A stretch of DNA of 64,000 nt from Candida dubliniensis CD36 (lineage: Eukaryota; Ascomycota; Pichiomycetes; Serinales; Debaryomycetaceae): NCBI RefSeq assembly GCF_000026945.1, contig NC_012861.1, positions 2,108,001-2,172,000 on the forward strand, read 5' to 3'. The notes under the pieces are model-generated. The model was not told where the DNA came from, made no database searches, and was given only the letters and a program-made list of their open reading frames with translations. The position numbers and the translations under genes are program-made. Shown here one piece after another: positions 9,838 through 19,962 of the stretch (position 1 is its first letter; every line of letters starts with the position of its first letter).

Positions 9838-11295
9838 TGCCGATTTGTAGGCTACAGTTGTGGTTGTTGAAACCGAGAGTATGTTTAGTAGCGGCATTTA
9901 GTTGGGAGCTGTATGAGCAAAAAGGCCGTTTTGCCCATAGTTAAGAGCATGCTCGTAAACTCCGTTTGTAATGGTACAACCAGTTGGAGCAGCAAAACTG
10001 CCCAATGGGTGCCGATTTGTAGCCAAACATGAACATTGTTAAAGCCGTCATAACCGATCCAAAGATCAGTTGTGGCATGTTCTCTGGGACAAAAAAGGCC
10101 GTTTTTGCCATAGTTAAGAGCACCCCCTTTCTGTAGGTCAACGAATTGAAGTCAGAATTTGGGGGCTCTGGTGCCGATTTGTAGAGGAAGGTTATGGAGT
10201 TTGGAACCGAGAGTATTGATTTGATCAATGGTGTTTTCATTGTTGGAGGGCAAAAAGTGCGAGATGGCCAGAAAAGTCGTGCGCGGGGCATTTTGGAAAA
10301 ACTGCGATTACTGGTGAACAAGGACGTCTTCAAAGACCAGACTAGGGCCGATTTGAACCGACATCAATCTAGATTATTGGGTATAACTTTGGTTTAAATC
10401 GGCTGAGAATTGGAGGAGTTATTAAAGAAAATATTTTGGTGGTCCATCTCCGTGTTTTGGTTGGCGAAGAATGGATCAACGAGTATTGATGCTACGAAGG
10501 TGAAACTAGTGCCGATTTGTAGCCACAGGATGTAACTATCTATCACTGAAAGAACCGTTAAAAAAGGTGTTGAAACAGGACCTGTAGAACAAAAAAGGCC
10601 GTTTTCGCCATAGTTAAGAAAAAACCATTTTGATCCGCGAGCCACCAAATTACCAGTTTCTGCGCTACAAAGATCAAACTGGTGCCGATTTGTAGCCACA
10701 GGATGTAACTACTAAGACCGAGAGAACCATTGAAAAAGGTCTTTAAACAGGACCTGTAGAACAAAAAAGGCCGTTTTTGCCATAGTTAAGGGAATTGCAG
10801 TTATCTCCAGTCAAAACAATGCGACGAATAGAAGCGCTACAAAAGTCAAACTAGTGCCGATTTGTAGCCACGTGTTATGACTACAAACCCCATGAGAACT
10901 GTTAGAAACGGTATCCAACTGCATACTGGGGGACAAAAAAGGCCGTTTTGGCCATAGTTAAGGGTCAAAATAGTGGTTTATTGTTGACAGAAGATCGAGT
11001 ATAGACGAGTAAATGGTAACGCTAGTGCCGATTTGGAGCCACAAAATGTGAGTACCAAAGCCGTTAGATACTGTTTGAAAACCTATTTAGATGAAAGCTG
11101 TGGGACAAAAAAGGCCGTTTTGGCCATAGTTAAGAAACACACCGATTTTAGTTTTGACTACTGCTCGACCAATAGATGCGCTACAACGACCAAACCAACA
11201 CCATTTTGAAGCCAAGACAAATCTCTATTATGCACACAAACAGTGACTGAGGTAGGCGAATTATTAGAGATGCTACAATAAAAAAGGCCGTTTTT
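9838..11295 (+). repeat. 172 bp 'alt' sub-repeats within RPS unit 1
   Basis: GGCC cores occur at 9924, 10097, 10597, 10769, 10941, 11113 and 11286, giving spacings of 172-173 bp apart from a degenerate stretch between 10097 and 10597. There one copy has decayed to TGGCCAGAAAAGTC near 10264 and another has no recognisable core. The same pattern recurs 2106 bp downstream in unit 2. Confidence 0.85.
10941..10953. other. SfiI motif GGCCGTTTTGGCC in RPS unit 1
   Basis: Exact GGCC-N5-GGCC. It recurs at 11113-11125 and, in unit 2, at 13047-13059 and 13219-13231. The other sub-repeats carry one-base variants that break the site (GTTTTGCCC, GTTTTCGCC, GTTTTTGCC). SfiI sites in RPS are the basis of the classical C. 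albicans SfiI macrorestriction map. Confidence 0.9.
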
Positions 11296-11871
11296 TTATG
11301 CCTTTTTTCTTAACAAATTTCTGGTAAAAAATAGCAGGGAGCCCTGCCAGTTAATTCCGTTGGACATGGAAACATCAATTTTAATGCTACCATACTCTTT
11401 CAAAGACCTATTTGTAGCTAACAATTTGGAGAAACTACCGTTAGAGTTTTGTAGGAATACATGTTATATTCGAAGCTCCATTACCAATAATGTGGTCTTT
11501 TACATAGTGAAAATTGGGGGTAGTCTGTACAGCTATTTTTTGTTAGGCCAACCCTGGCTTTTTTGGTATCAATCTGTAGCCAGCATTTTTTGGGTATATA
11601 CCCGACGATTTGGTAAACGTAGGTAATGTATTGAATGCACACGCTGTGTTTTTAGTTTTGGTCAATCGTTTTTAAAAAATCGCTACCAGATGGGCCAAAA
11701 ACGCTAATTAAACTCTAAAATCGTCAATAACTCCACCAATATATGTGCTAGACTTGTGGAAGTTGGGTCACATTAAAGGCGCATTTTGTAAGCAACTGCC
11801 AAACCCAGTACTGTTGAAGTAGCTCTAATATTGGTGGAGATATTGCCCAAAAACCAATATTTCGGGGTTGC
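11296..11871 (+). repeat. Unique (non-alt) segment of the RPS unit
   Basis: 576 bp present once in the window, between the two blocks of sub-repeats. An 88-codon ORF at 11360-11626 shows no domain or signal and is probably fortuitous. Confidence 0.7.
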
Positions 11872-13401
11872 ATCATTTCCGCAATAGTTAAGGATGGAAA
11901 TTGAAGTGTGGGCGGTAGAGGGGTGCTACAAGAGCCAATCAGGTGCCGATTTGTAGGCTACAGTTGTGGTTGTTGAAACCGAGAGTATGTTTAGTAGCGG
12001 CATTTAGTTGGGAGCTGTATGAGCAAAAAGGCCGTTTTGCCCATAGTTAAGAGCATGCTCGTAAACTCCGTTTGTAATGGTACAACCAGTTGGAGCAGCA
12101 AAACTGCCCAATGGGTGCCGATTTGTAGCCAAACATGAACATTGTTAAAGCCGTCATAACCGATCCAAAGATCAGTTGTGGCATGTTCTCTGGGACAAAA
12201 AAGGCCGTTTTTGCCATAGTTAAGAGCACCCCCTTTCTGTAGGTCAACGAATTGAAGTCAGAATTTGGGGGCTCTGGTGCCGATTTGTAGAGGAAGGTTA
12301 TGGAGTTTGGAACCGAGAGTATTGATTTGATCAATGGTGTTTTCATTGTTGGAGGGCAAAAAGTGCGAGATGGCCAGAAAAGTCGTGCGCGGGGCATTTT
12401 GGAAAAACTGCGATTACTGGTGAACAAGGACGTCTTCAAAGACCAGACTAGGGCCGATTTGAACCGACATCAATCTAGATTATTGGGTATAACTTTGGTT
12501 TAAATCGGCTGAGAATTGGAGGAGTTATTAAAGAAAATATTTTGGTGGTCCATCTCCGTGTTTTGGTTGGCGAAGAATGGATCAACGAGTATTGATGCTA
12601 CGAAGGTGAAACTAGTGCCGATTTGTAGCCACAGGATGTAACTATCTATCACTGAAAGAACCGTTAAAAAAGGTGTTGAAACAGGACCTGTAGAACAAAA
12701 AAGGCCGTTTTCGCCATAGTTAAGAAAAAACCATTTTGATCCGCGAGCCACCAAATTACCAGTTTCTGCGCTACAAAGATCAAACTGGTGCCGATTTGTA
12801 GCCACAGGATGTAACTACTAAGACCGAGAGAACCATTGAAAAAGGTCTTTAAACAGGACCTGTAGAACAAAAAAGGCCGTTTTTGCCATAGTTAAGGGAA
12901 TTGCAGTTATCTCCAGTCAAAACAATGCGACGAATAGAAGCGCTACAAAAGTCAAACTAGTGCCGATTTGTAGCCACGTGTTATGACTACAAACCCCATG
13001 AGAACTGTTAGAAACGGTATCCAACTGCATACTGGGGGACAAAAAAGGCCGTTTTGGCCATAGTTAAGGGTCAAAATAGTGGTTTATTGTTGACAGAAGA
13101 TCGAGTATAGACGAGTAAATGGTAACGCTAGTGCCGATTTGGAGCCACAAAATGTGAGTACCAAAGCCGTTAGATACTGTTTGAAAACCTATTTAGATGA
13201 AAGCTGTGGGACAAAAAAGGCCGTTTTGGCCATAGTTAAGAAACACACCGATTTTAGTTTTGACTACTGCTCGACCAATAGATGCGCTACAACGACCAAA
13301 CCAACACCATTTTGAAGCCAAGACAAATCTCTATTATGCACACAAACAGTGACTGAGGTAGGCGAATTATTAGAGATGCTACAATAAAAAAGGCCGTTTT
13401 T
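11872..13401 (+). repeat. RPS unit 2 (partial, 1530 bp, lacks the 576 bp unique segment)
   Basis: Direct repeat of 9766-11295. Read line by line I find no difference from unit 1, and all ORFs inside translate identically. Similarity ends inside the last sub-repeat, just after AAAAAGGCCGTTTTT (13387-13401), where unit 1 continues into its unique segment and this copy continues into flanking DNA. The array therefore both begins and ends with sub-repeat sequence, with the unique segment only between copies. Confidence 0.92.
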
Positions 13402-16001
13402 ATAAGGGAATTAACAGGTGTGCTTACATAATTTACATGTTGTGAAATTGGTTCAATTTATCGATTAAGTTGTTTATTTATGATTCTGTGATATCCAGCA
13501 TGAGTTTAAAATTCAACTGTAATGAGTTTGAATAGAAGTATGTATAAAAAATGCCATCCTGTAGTCATAATGATATCGGATTAAACCAATATATATGCCA
13601 CATCTCCAAATTATTGGACCCATTGAAATACCTTGAAGAGTTTTAACTAGAAATAAAGTACTAGCAATTGGTTCCTGAAAGTAGTGAGTAGTTTCTTGTG
13701 TGTGAATTAACTTGAAATTGTCATTAATAGGAAAACATCGTAAATGTTTCAGGAGTTTTTAATGAGTGTATCTATGTGGAAATAAACCAAGTTGATTGCT
13801 TTCTATATGTGGATCATCTCAAAGGTGTTGACTCTCAATGGGAGTGCTATGTGTGTCAGTGGTTTTCATTACGCTAATTTATATGAATGTCCAATAAATA
13901 GGAACCTCCTTGGATGTAAGGTATGTGGTAATAGTTTCTAATCCAAAAATGACCAAAATATTTTGGTAGAATAAACTATTCTAATTTATTTGGAAAGAAC
14001 TTACTGGTACATTATATCTGAAAACAGTTAGTACTTCTGAGTATGTGAGTCACTTGGTAATTATATACACACAGATTGCCTGAAATTGTTTAGCACGGTT
14101 CACTACTATAAATTATAAGAAAGTGAAATACTACCATTTTGTTGATTTCGGTAGTTTGAACTATTTGGAAAAGAAATGTGGTGGGTCAAAAGGGATGAAT
14201 GTTTGTCGTGTTGATATATTTCTGCGCGTTTCATAAGAGGAAGAGGAAATGTAAACAAACACGTAATTAAGAAATGCAAAGTACACGTATTCATCGTGTG
14301 ATGGCCACAGGTAGTGCATAACATTAGTAGTGTTTTAACCATTTAGGCATGGATGACTCTTAATCATCTCGTGACAATGACTCAAATTGTATGACTATCT
14401 CACGTGGACTAGTATTTGATGGCCATATTTGAGCATCAAAATGAACCTTTGTGGACTCAAAATATTTATGGTAATGTTATTTAATATCCAAACAGTCGAA
14501 TGGTTCTTTTTAGGAGGTGTTTTAAAGGAAATAGAGACAACGAGTTAGAAATTCAACTATTGTAGAAAGTTTGAAGTAAAGTTTGGCTCAATATTTTTGC
14601 AAAATATAAAAAAATGTAGAATTAAAAATATGTGACACAAAATTAATAATTGCAAATAATTAATCCAAACAAATCACCAAGAAAGCCAGATTCTACACTT
14701 ATTTTACTTATCCAAGTATCTCCAATAGCTTCTGATATTACTGGACACACACCAGATAACTTTGATTAAGACTTGTAGCTCAAATTGTCTAACTTCTGGT
14801 GTATTCTTCATTGATCGTGCACGATACAATTTTATAAAACACCATTGGTGATTATCAAGAAAAACGCGCCATACAAATTATTTTTGTGTAATATACGGTA
14901 CGAATATCTCACCTGAGTAAACACGAAAACTCTTAGCATAACTACTGCTATTGAGAAAGATGCACGCGAACCAGGAAATGTTGTACATAAATAAGCTTAC
15001 TCTAAATAAAATAGGAGTGGTGGTGGTTTATCACTTTGACGAGGGAATTTGAGAAATATACACAACTCAAAAATTCTTGGAATTGCCTTAAATTCAATAA
15101 TGCTTGGAACTGTATTATTTTGTACATTTACACTCAACACTTAAGTTGATCATCAAGACTGATCGTAGCTATGACACGAGTGGGTATTCCTACACATAAC
15201 CCAACATTCTTTCTCCTCAGCTAAACGTATAGGGGAAGTTTCAAGTAGAAAAAGCTTGAGCAATCAAATAACTGTAACTTTAGACGGTTAATATGGGCTA
15301 GAATACACAATAAAGACATATAAATCTTATTACTCCAAAGTGCATTAATACGCTCATTGTAAAGCTTCATTCTTGCACAGTTTTGAATGGATATGCACTT
15401 TAAATATGAACCGTGTTGAAAGTACTGACAATGGTATTGTGTCATCCACGACATCTGGTTTCGCGTATAACAGCCAAATAGAAAAGAGACTCGTCAAAAC
15501 TTGAGTTCAACTTTGAAGATGAGCTTTTTGTTGGCACGATTTCATTATAAGCATGTACCACTACTAATCCAACTATCCCCTTCGTGAATCTTTGTTAGAA
15601 TTCCATAATTTGAATCATTTATAAGGAGCAAACAAGGCTTGGCAGCCACCACACTACTTTATTCAAACTGTTGGAATATGGAAGTGTAACCCAAGTCGTG
15701 TAATTCAAGTCTAGTACAAAAACGATGAGCAAACTGAGAGAAACACTTTGTGTCATTGTAATATGAACAGACAGACCGAATAATAGCTTTAGACGAGAAA
15801 GCTGAATATATATAAAAGGAGACTAAAGGCCTTCTAATCTAAGTAAAGTAGTATAATAATAGAAAATAACGAGAATATATATATAATATGTGCGGTATGT
15901 ATACATAAACTATGTCATGAGTTCTTGAGTTAACTCTGTGACACTGCACTAATTCTAACACAAACATCCTTAAAATCGTGAAACTTGAGTAGTATTACAC
16001 A
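13402..16001. other. Gene-free right flank of the RPS array
   Basis: 2.6 kb of AT-rich DNA with no supportable gene; the ORFs of 77-78 codons at 14106-14342 and 15221-15454 have no protein features. In C. albicans this position relative to RPS would hold RB2 or HOK. The last ~200 bp act as promoter for the next gene, with a TATA element at 15807-15819. Confidence 0.5.
15807..15819 (+). promoter_or_regulatory. TATA box upstream of the Bit61-like gene
   Basis: TATATATAAAAGG, about 185 bp before the ATG at 16002, in the usual range for a yeast TATA element plus leader. Confidence 0.5.
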
Positions 16002-17552
16002 ATGTCTGAAGTTCCTAATCCAGAATCTCCCAGTTCATCGATATTTAAACAACCGAATGCCTCAACATCAACAAAAATTCATGGTGCTCCATCTAGTTCA
16101 CAAATTGCTAATGTCGATTTCAACACCTTGAGAAAATTAAATACGAACACCTCGTTTTCGTCAAACTTAACTAACTCAACCACTAAAACAAGCAATGCTT
16201 TATCCAGGCTATTCACTAGAAATAAGTCGTCATCTAACATTTCAATTTATCATTCTCCAAGCGATGATGATAGCTCCCCAAAGACACTTCGAGAATCCGC
16301 GTCTCCATCTGAATCAAGCAAGAGTGGCAATAGGTTGAAGATTGCCCAGAAGTTAAAGTTTTCCAAGAATCAAAGCAGTCGTAAACCAGAATTGTTTTTG
16401 GATACCAGTAGCTCAATAAGTGAAGATAACTCTTCGTTTCGGAAAATAGTAACTGGTAATCTGCTGAATGAGGTGAATAAGTCAAGAAAGAACTCAATGA
16501 GCTCGCCAATGAGTACCACATTTCATAGTTTGTTTCATCGATCTCATCACAATGGCAGCAGTTTTCAGCAAGATACCAATCTGGTTGCGACTGGCACGAC
16601 ACCTTTGTCCAGTAAGTTCGATGACTTGTCAAAAGTATCCAAGGCAACTTTATGTCTTTCCTCAAACAGCTCAAATTCAATAATCAGCAATCCTGAACTA
16701 GCTCAGATTTATAATTTCACCAACCCAAATATTTCAATTGAAGATGGAGAGACTAATATGGACCATACAAACAGTTCTTTTTTGGATATTCATAAGAAAA
16801 TGCTTGTGCCAGCAGATCTGTTTATCCAGAATAAGTTAAACAAGTATCACCAAACAGAAGTTGGATTGGGCATATATGAAAGTGAATTGGATCACGAAAA
16901 AGATAGTAAGATATATTCGAACCTTTATCATTACTTGAAACCACTATTCACCCCATTCTTTTCCGTATCCGACTCTGGTCGAAAGGTAAGCATGCGTCCA
17001 ATATTGAATGCAAATGTGGAAGAAATTGCAAGTTTTGTAAAAGAGAGCTTTTGTTTACACCAGCCCAATGAAAGAGCATCATTAGATCACGATAAAAGTT
17101 TTAGACTGAAAACAAGATCAAGTGTATCAAGTTTGGGCCATGGTAAGGTGGACGATTTTGATTACAGACAGTTATCAAATTTGATTGAGAAATTGATGAC
17201 AGTATTGAGTCACAACTTACAAACTGCCGAACCCTTGGAAATATCTTTACAAACTTTGATATTGAACGCATGGAGATATTATAATAATTATATCAGGTTT
17301 TACGTGCTAAGTGTATTTCAACCATTGCAAACGCACTTGAATGAACTATATATGAGAAAACAGAGTGGAACCAAAATTACTAGAATAGATGACCTTTTAC
17401 TTGTATCTTTTCGCAAGGTTTTTATTACTGAACAGGGAATTGGAAGTGGGAATAGTGAGCCATCTCAATTTTTAGGGAATACTGAGAGTGATGAGTTAAC
17501 TGGTAATGAATTGTTTACTTCAACTTTGGCTGTGTTGTCGAGTATATCATAG
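16002..17552 (+). CDS. Bit61/HbrB-like protein, probable TORC2 subunit
   Basis: The product is 516 aa. Residues 1-250 are Ser/Thr/Asn-rich and disordered, with many possible phosphosites. The second half contains the blocks that define HbrB/Bit61-type proteins: KIYSNLYHYLKPLFTPFF (about 305-322), NANVEEIASFVKES (about 340), then QLSNLIEKLMTVLSH and ISLQTLILNAWRYYNNYIRF followed by YVLSVFQPLQTHLNELYM (about 395-455). In S. cerevisiae Bit61 and Bit2 bind the TORC2 kinase complex at the plasma membrane, and the length here is close to that of Bit61. The call rests on pattern similarity, not an alignment. It is the first gene to the right of the RPS array. C. albicans has a repeat-associated family (FGR6) in RB2; whether this gene is related to it I cannot tell. 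Confidence 0.65.
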   Translation: MSEVPNPESPSSSIFKQPNASTSTKIHGAPSSSQIANVDFNTLRKLNTNTSFSSNLTNSTTKTSNALSRLFTRNKSSSNISIYHSPSDDDSSPKTLRESASPSESSKSGNRLKIAQKLKFSKNQSSRKPELFLDTSSSISEDNSSFRKIVTGNLLNEVNKSRKNSMSSPMSTTFHSLFHRSHHNGSSFQQDTNLVATGTTPLSSKFDDLSKVSKATLCLSSNSSNSIISNPELAQIYNFTNPNISIEDGETNMDHTNSSFLDIHKKMLVPADLFIQNKLNKYHQTEVGLGIYESELDHEKDSKIYSNLYHYLKPLFTPFFSVSDSGRKVSMRPILNANVEEIASFVKESFCLHQPNERASLDHDKSFRLKTRSSVSSLGHGKVDDFDYRQLSNLIEKLMTVLSHNLQTAEPLEISLQTLILNAWRYYNNYIRFYVLSVFQPLQTHLNELYMRKQSGTKITRIDDLLLVSFRKVFITEQGIGSGNSEPSQFLGNTESDELTGNELFTSTLAVLSSIS

Positions 17553-18510
17553 AAGTGACTGTTTTATAATGAAGAGATTAATGACTAGTATTATTACATT
17601 ATTTACTTCACTAAACAAACATGATTGACTACTCCAGTTGTCAAATAACGGGCATGAGACAAACTAATGAATGCTTTATTATCATCACCAGTATTTGGAA
17701 ATATGCACTTACAAGAATAAGAATGGACATCTTTTGTGGTGAATTATTGTATAGCAAGAGGTAGTTGTTTGCTGTCTTGTCAGTACAGTATCTTTCACAT
17801 CTATGGACCGATGCTTGTTTGTTTCAAATGGTTGCAGATACCCTTGACCTTCCTTGGATTCTTCAATTGTGGCTGATATTGCGATACACCATACATTAAA
17901 AGACATGCATATTTTTGTATGTCTTATTTGTGGGTGATATGAAATTCATTGACGCTTTGGCGGTAATTTATACACTAAAGAGAATAAATGTTGTTCATAT
18001 AACCATGTTAGTTCTACAACGGATCTGAAACGTTCAAGGGTTCATTGTTTCTATTCAGAAGACAGGGCTCTAGTGTTATAGAATCACTAGATACCTGTCA
18101 TAGTTCTGACTATTACTACTACTGCTGACTTTCACTTTTCTAAATCTTGTATGATCAGTTCATTTTGTTTTATTGTGCTTTTTAAACAAGAAAAGCATTG
18201 TAATCTGCTTCAAATGCTGTTCTAATGAATACAAGTAGGCTTATTAAGCGTATTCTACCTTATTTGAAATTTGCCGCTGTTAGTTATTTTCAACTTTACA
18301 CAGAAAGGTTTTGCAACCAACTTTGGTTTGCTACACTAAATAATTCTTTATATTTGCGACAAAATTTACAAAACTATATAAACTCCTTTTAGCGCCAGTT
18401 TTTTTTTGCAACTTTCCACCACTTTTTTTTTTCTTCTTTTCATTTAAAATCAACTTTCAAAATCCATTTCATTCATTCAAGGAACCAGGAATCTTATCTC
18501 TTATATGGAA
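17553..18510. other. Intergenic spacer after the Bit61-like gene
   Basis: About 960 bp of AT-rich DNA without a supportable gene. There are T-rich runs near 18400-18440, just before the ~200 bp array. Confidence 0.5.
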
Positions 18511-19225
18511 GCTTGTTGGAGCATCATTATGCGATTAAAAATACAAATCAAAAATATAAAAATATAAATAATAGATTAAAAAAATACAAAAAAAGAACGC
18601 ATAATAGGGATATTGTTATATAAAATAAGACTCCTCAAGCGGTTAATAAAATCAACATCATCAGGTAACAATATGGATAACCATGGCGCTATTCACTGCT
18701 GCTGTTTGGATTGTTATTGGAGCATCATTATGTCGAAAAGAAACAAATCAATAAGATAAGAATATAAATTAAAATGAGAAGAATACTAAAAAAAAAACAC
18801 ATAATAGAAGTATTGTTATATTAAATAAGTCTCCTGGAACCATTGAAACTACATCCATTCATGGCGGATCCAAAGCATGCAGGGAGAAACTATCGTTTGG
18901 ATATTTATTGGAGCATCATTATGAGGAAAAGAAACCAAATAAATAATAAAAAAATGAAACAAAAACAAAAAAAAAAAAAAGCATAAAAAACCTCATAATA
19001 AAGTTGTTGTTATAAATTAAAAGACTCCTAAAGCGTGTTACCAAATCCATGTCCATTCAGAAAGTAGATGAATAACCAAGGCTCTTTCCACTGTTACTTG
19101 AATTTTTATTGGAGCACAATATGCGGTTAAAAACACAAATACAAATATAAAATGCAAATCAAAATCAAAAAAATACAAATTAGAAAGATGCATAATAGAT
19201 TTTTTATATTATAAGACTCCTGAAG
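18511..19225 (+). repeat. Four-copy degenerate ~200 bp tandem array (right side)
   Basis: Each unit opens with TTATTGGAGCATCATTATG or a close variant (starts near 18516, 18717, 18908 and 19109; spacings 201, 191, 201 bp). An A-rich stretch with ATATAAAAATA-like strings follows, then CATAATAG, then ATTGTTATA, and each unit ends AATAAGACTCCTNAAG (near 18628, 18826, 19020, 19208). Neither end box resembles the left-flank array at 3960-4770, so it is a different family. No long ORF crosses it. Confidence 0.7.
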
Positions 19226-19962
19226 TATATTTGGAAATTGACATATTCCTATTCCCCTAACATAAATTCACGTCAAGAAGAAATTAAGACTGACAAATCC
19301 AATCAATCAAAGAAACAATTATGCCCATGATTCAGAAAAGTCCAAAAAGCCTGCACGATTTTCAAGATTTGTTGACAACGGAAGTTCTAGGATATATTAT
19401 ATATCCTAGAAATTCTGAGAATGGTTTAAAGAAAAAATGCTCTGAGCTGAGAACAACAACAATAACAACACATTTTGAATAAAGAATACTAACTGGAAGA
19501 TATACGGAGCATAGTATATCAGAATAGCAACGACAAGAGAGTCGTCATCTCGCTAGTGGGCTACAGTGCACATTTCCGCAAAGTCTTTGTCGGTTTTCGT
19601 TACTGCGCCGACAAGTACTTCCTAAGCGAGCATTGTCTCTCTAAACAGTTGCCTAAAAAAAAAAGGAATACAAGGCTTATTTTGAAATTGCTAAAACTGG
19701 GAATGTAATACACTATCTACTCATATTGATAAGTCATTAAAAACTTCAAACTATGTCAAAACGTAACCATGTTCATTGTCGTATATCCTTATTATCTTTT
19801 GTATGGTCGGGTTTTATTAATAAAATTATATCGTGAAATCTTCCTATCATCGTTCCTGCAAAATAAAAATCAACAGTATAAAACCTTTCCTTAATGACAT
19901 GACTTTTCTGAATTTTGCAATTTCAGATTCAGTTAAAGTTTAAAATATCTTACTGAAATTCA
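19226..19962. other. Spacer with palindrome, GC-richer island and GH76 promoter
   Basis: Contains a 27 bp perfect palindrome (19385-19411), a GC-richer stem-forming stretch (about 19510-19645) and a TATA element TATAAAAC at 19877-19884, about 85 bp before the GH76 start codon. Confidence 0.55.
19385..19411. repeat. 27 bp perfect inverted repeat (13-1-13)
   Basis: The left arm TTCTAGGATATAT (19385-19397) and the right arm ATATATCCTAGAA (19399-19411) are exact reverse complements around one T. The symmetry breaks immediately outside, so the arms have defined ends. Confidence 0.9.

Larger units (their letters stand above)
9766..11871 (+). repeat. RPS unit 1 of the Major Repeat Sequence (full, 2106 bp)
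   Basis: This is the first copy of a 2106 bp direct tandem repeat; the next copy starts at 11872 with the same string (ATCATTTCCGCAATAGTTAA). The left 1.53 kb consists of ~172 bp sub-repeats, each carrying GTGCCGATTTGTAG and the core AAAAAAGGCCGTTTT followed by a GCCATAGTTAAG-like tail. The right 576 bp (11296-11871) is unique within the unit. The size, the 172 bp 'alt' periodicity and the SfiI sites match the published description of RPS elements of C. albicans, which sit between HOK and RB2. Small ORFs inside (for example minus 9941-10333 and minus 10394-10699) encode repeat-derived peptides such as SYILWLQIGTS in successive copies and are unlikely to be genes. Confidence 0.92.

Noticed and set aside
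9941..10333. 130-codon minus ORF in RPS, repeated exactly at 12047-12439
   Set aside because: It crosses sub-repeat boundaries and its peptides are by-products of the repeats; identical copies follow from identical DNA. No start context, domain or signal.
10394..10764. Two overlapping minus ORFs in RPS sharing SYILWLQIGTS
   Set aside because: The shared peptide is simply the 172 bp sub-repeat read in two frames.
11360..11626. 88-codon ORF in the unique RPS segment
   Set aside because: No recognisable domain, and the segment is a non-coding part of RPS in published descriptions.
9838..13401. CRISPR-like regular array
   Set aside because: Units are 172 bp with only gradual divergence, no short repeat plus unique spacer pattern, and the genome is a yeast.
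16234..16680. 148-codon ORF antisense to the Bit61-like gene
   Set aside because: It lies over a low-complexity coding region and has no protein features.
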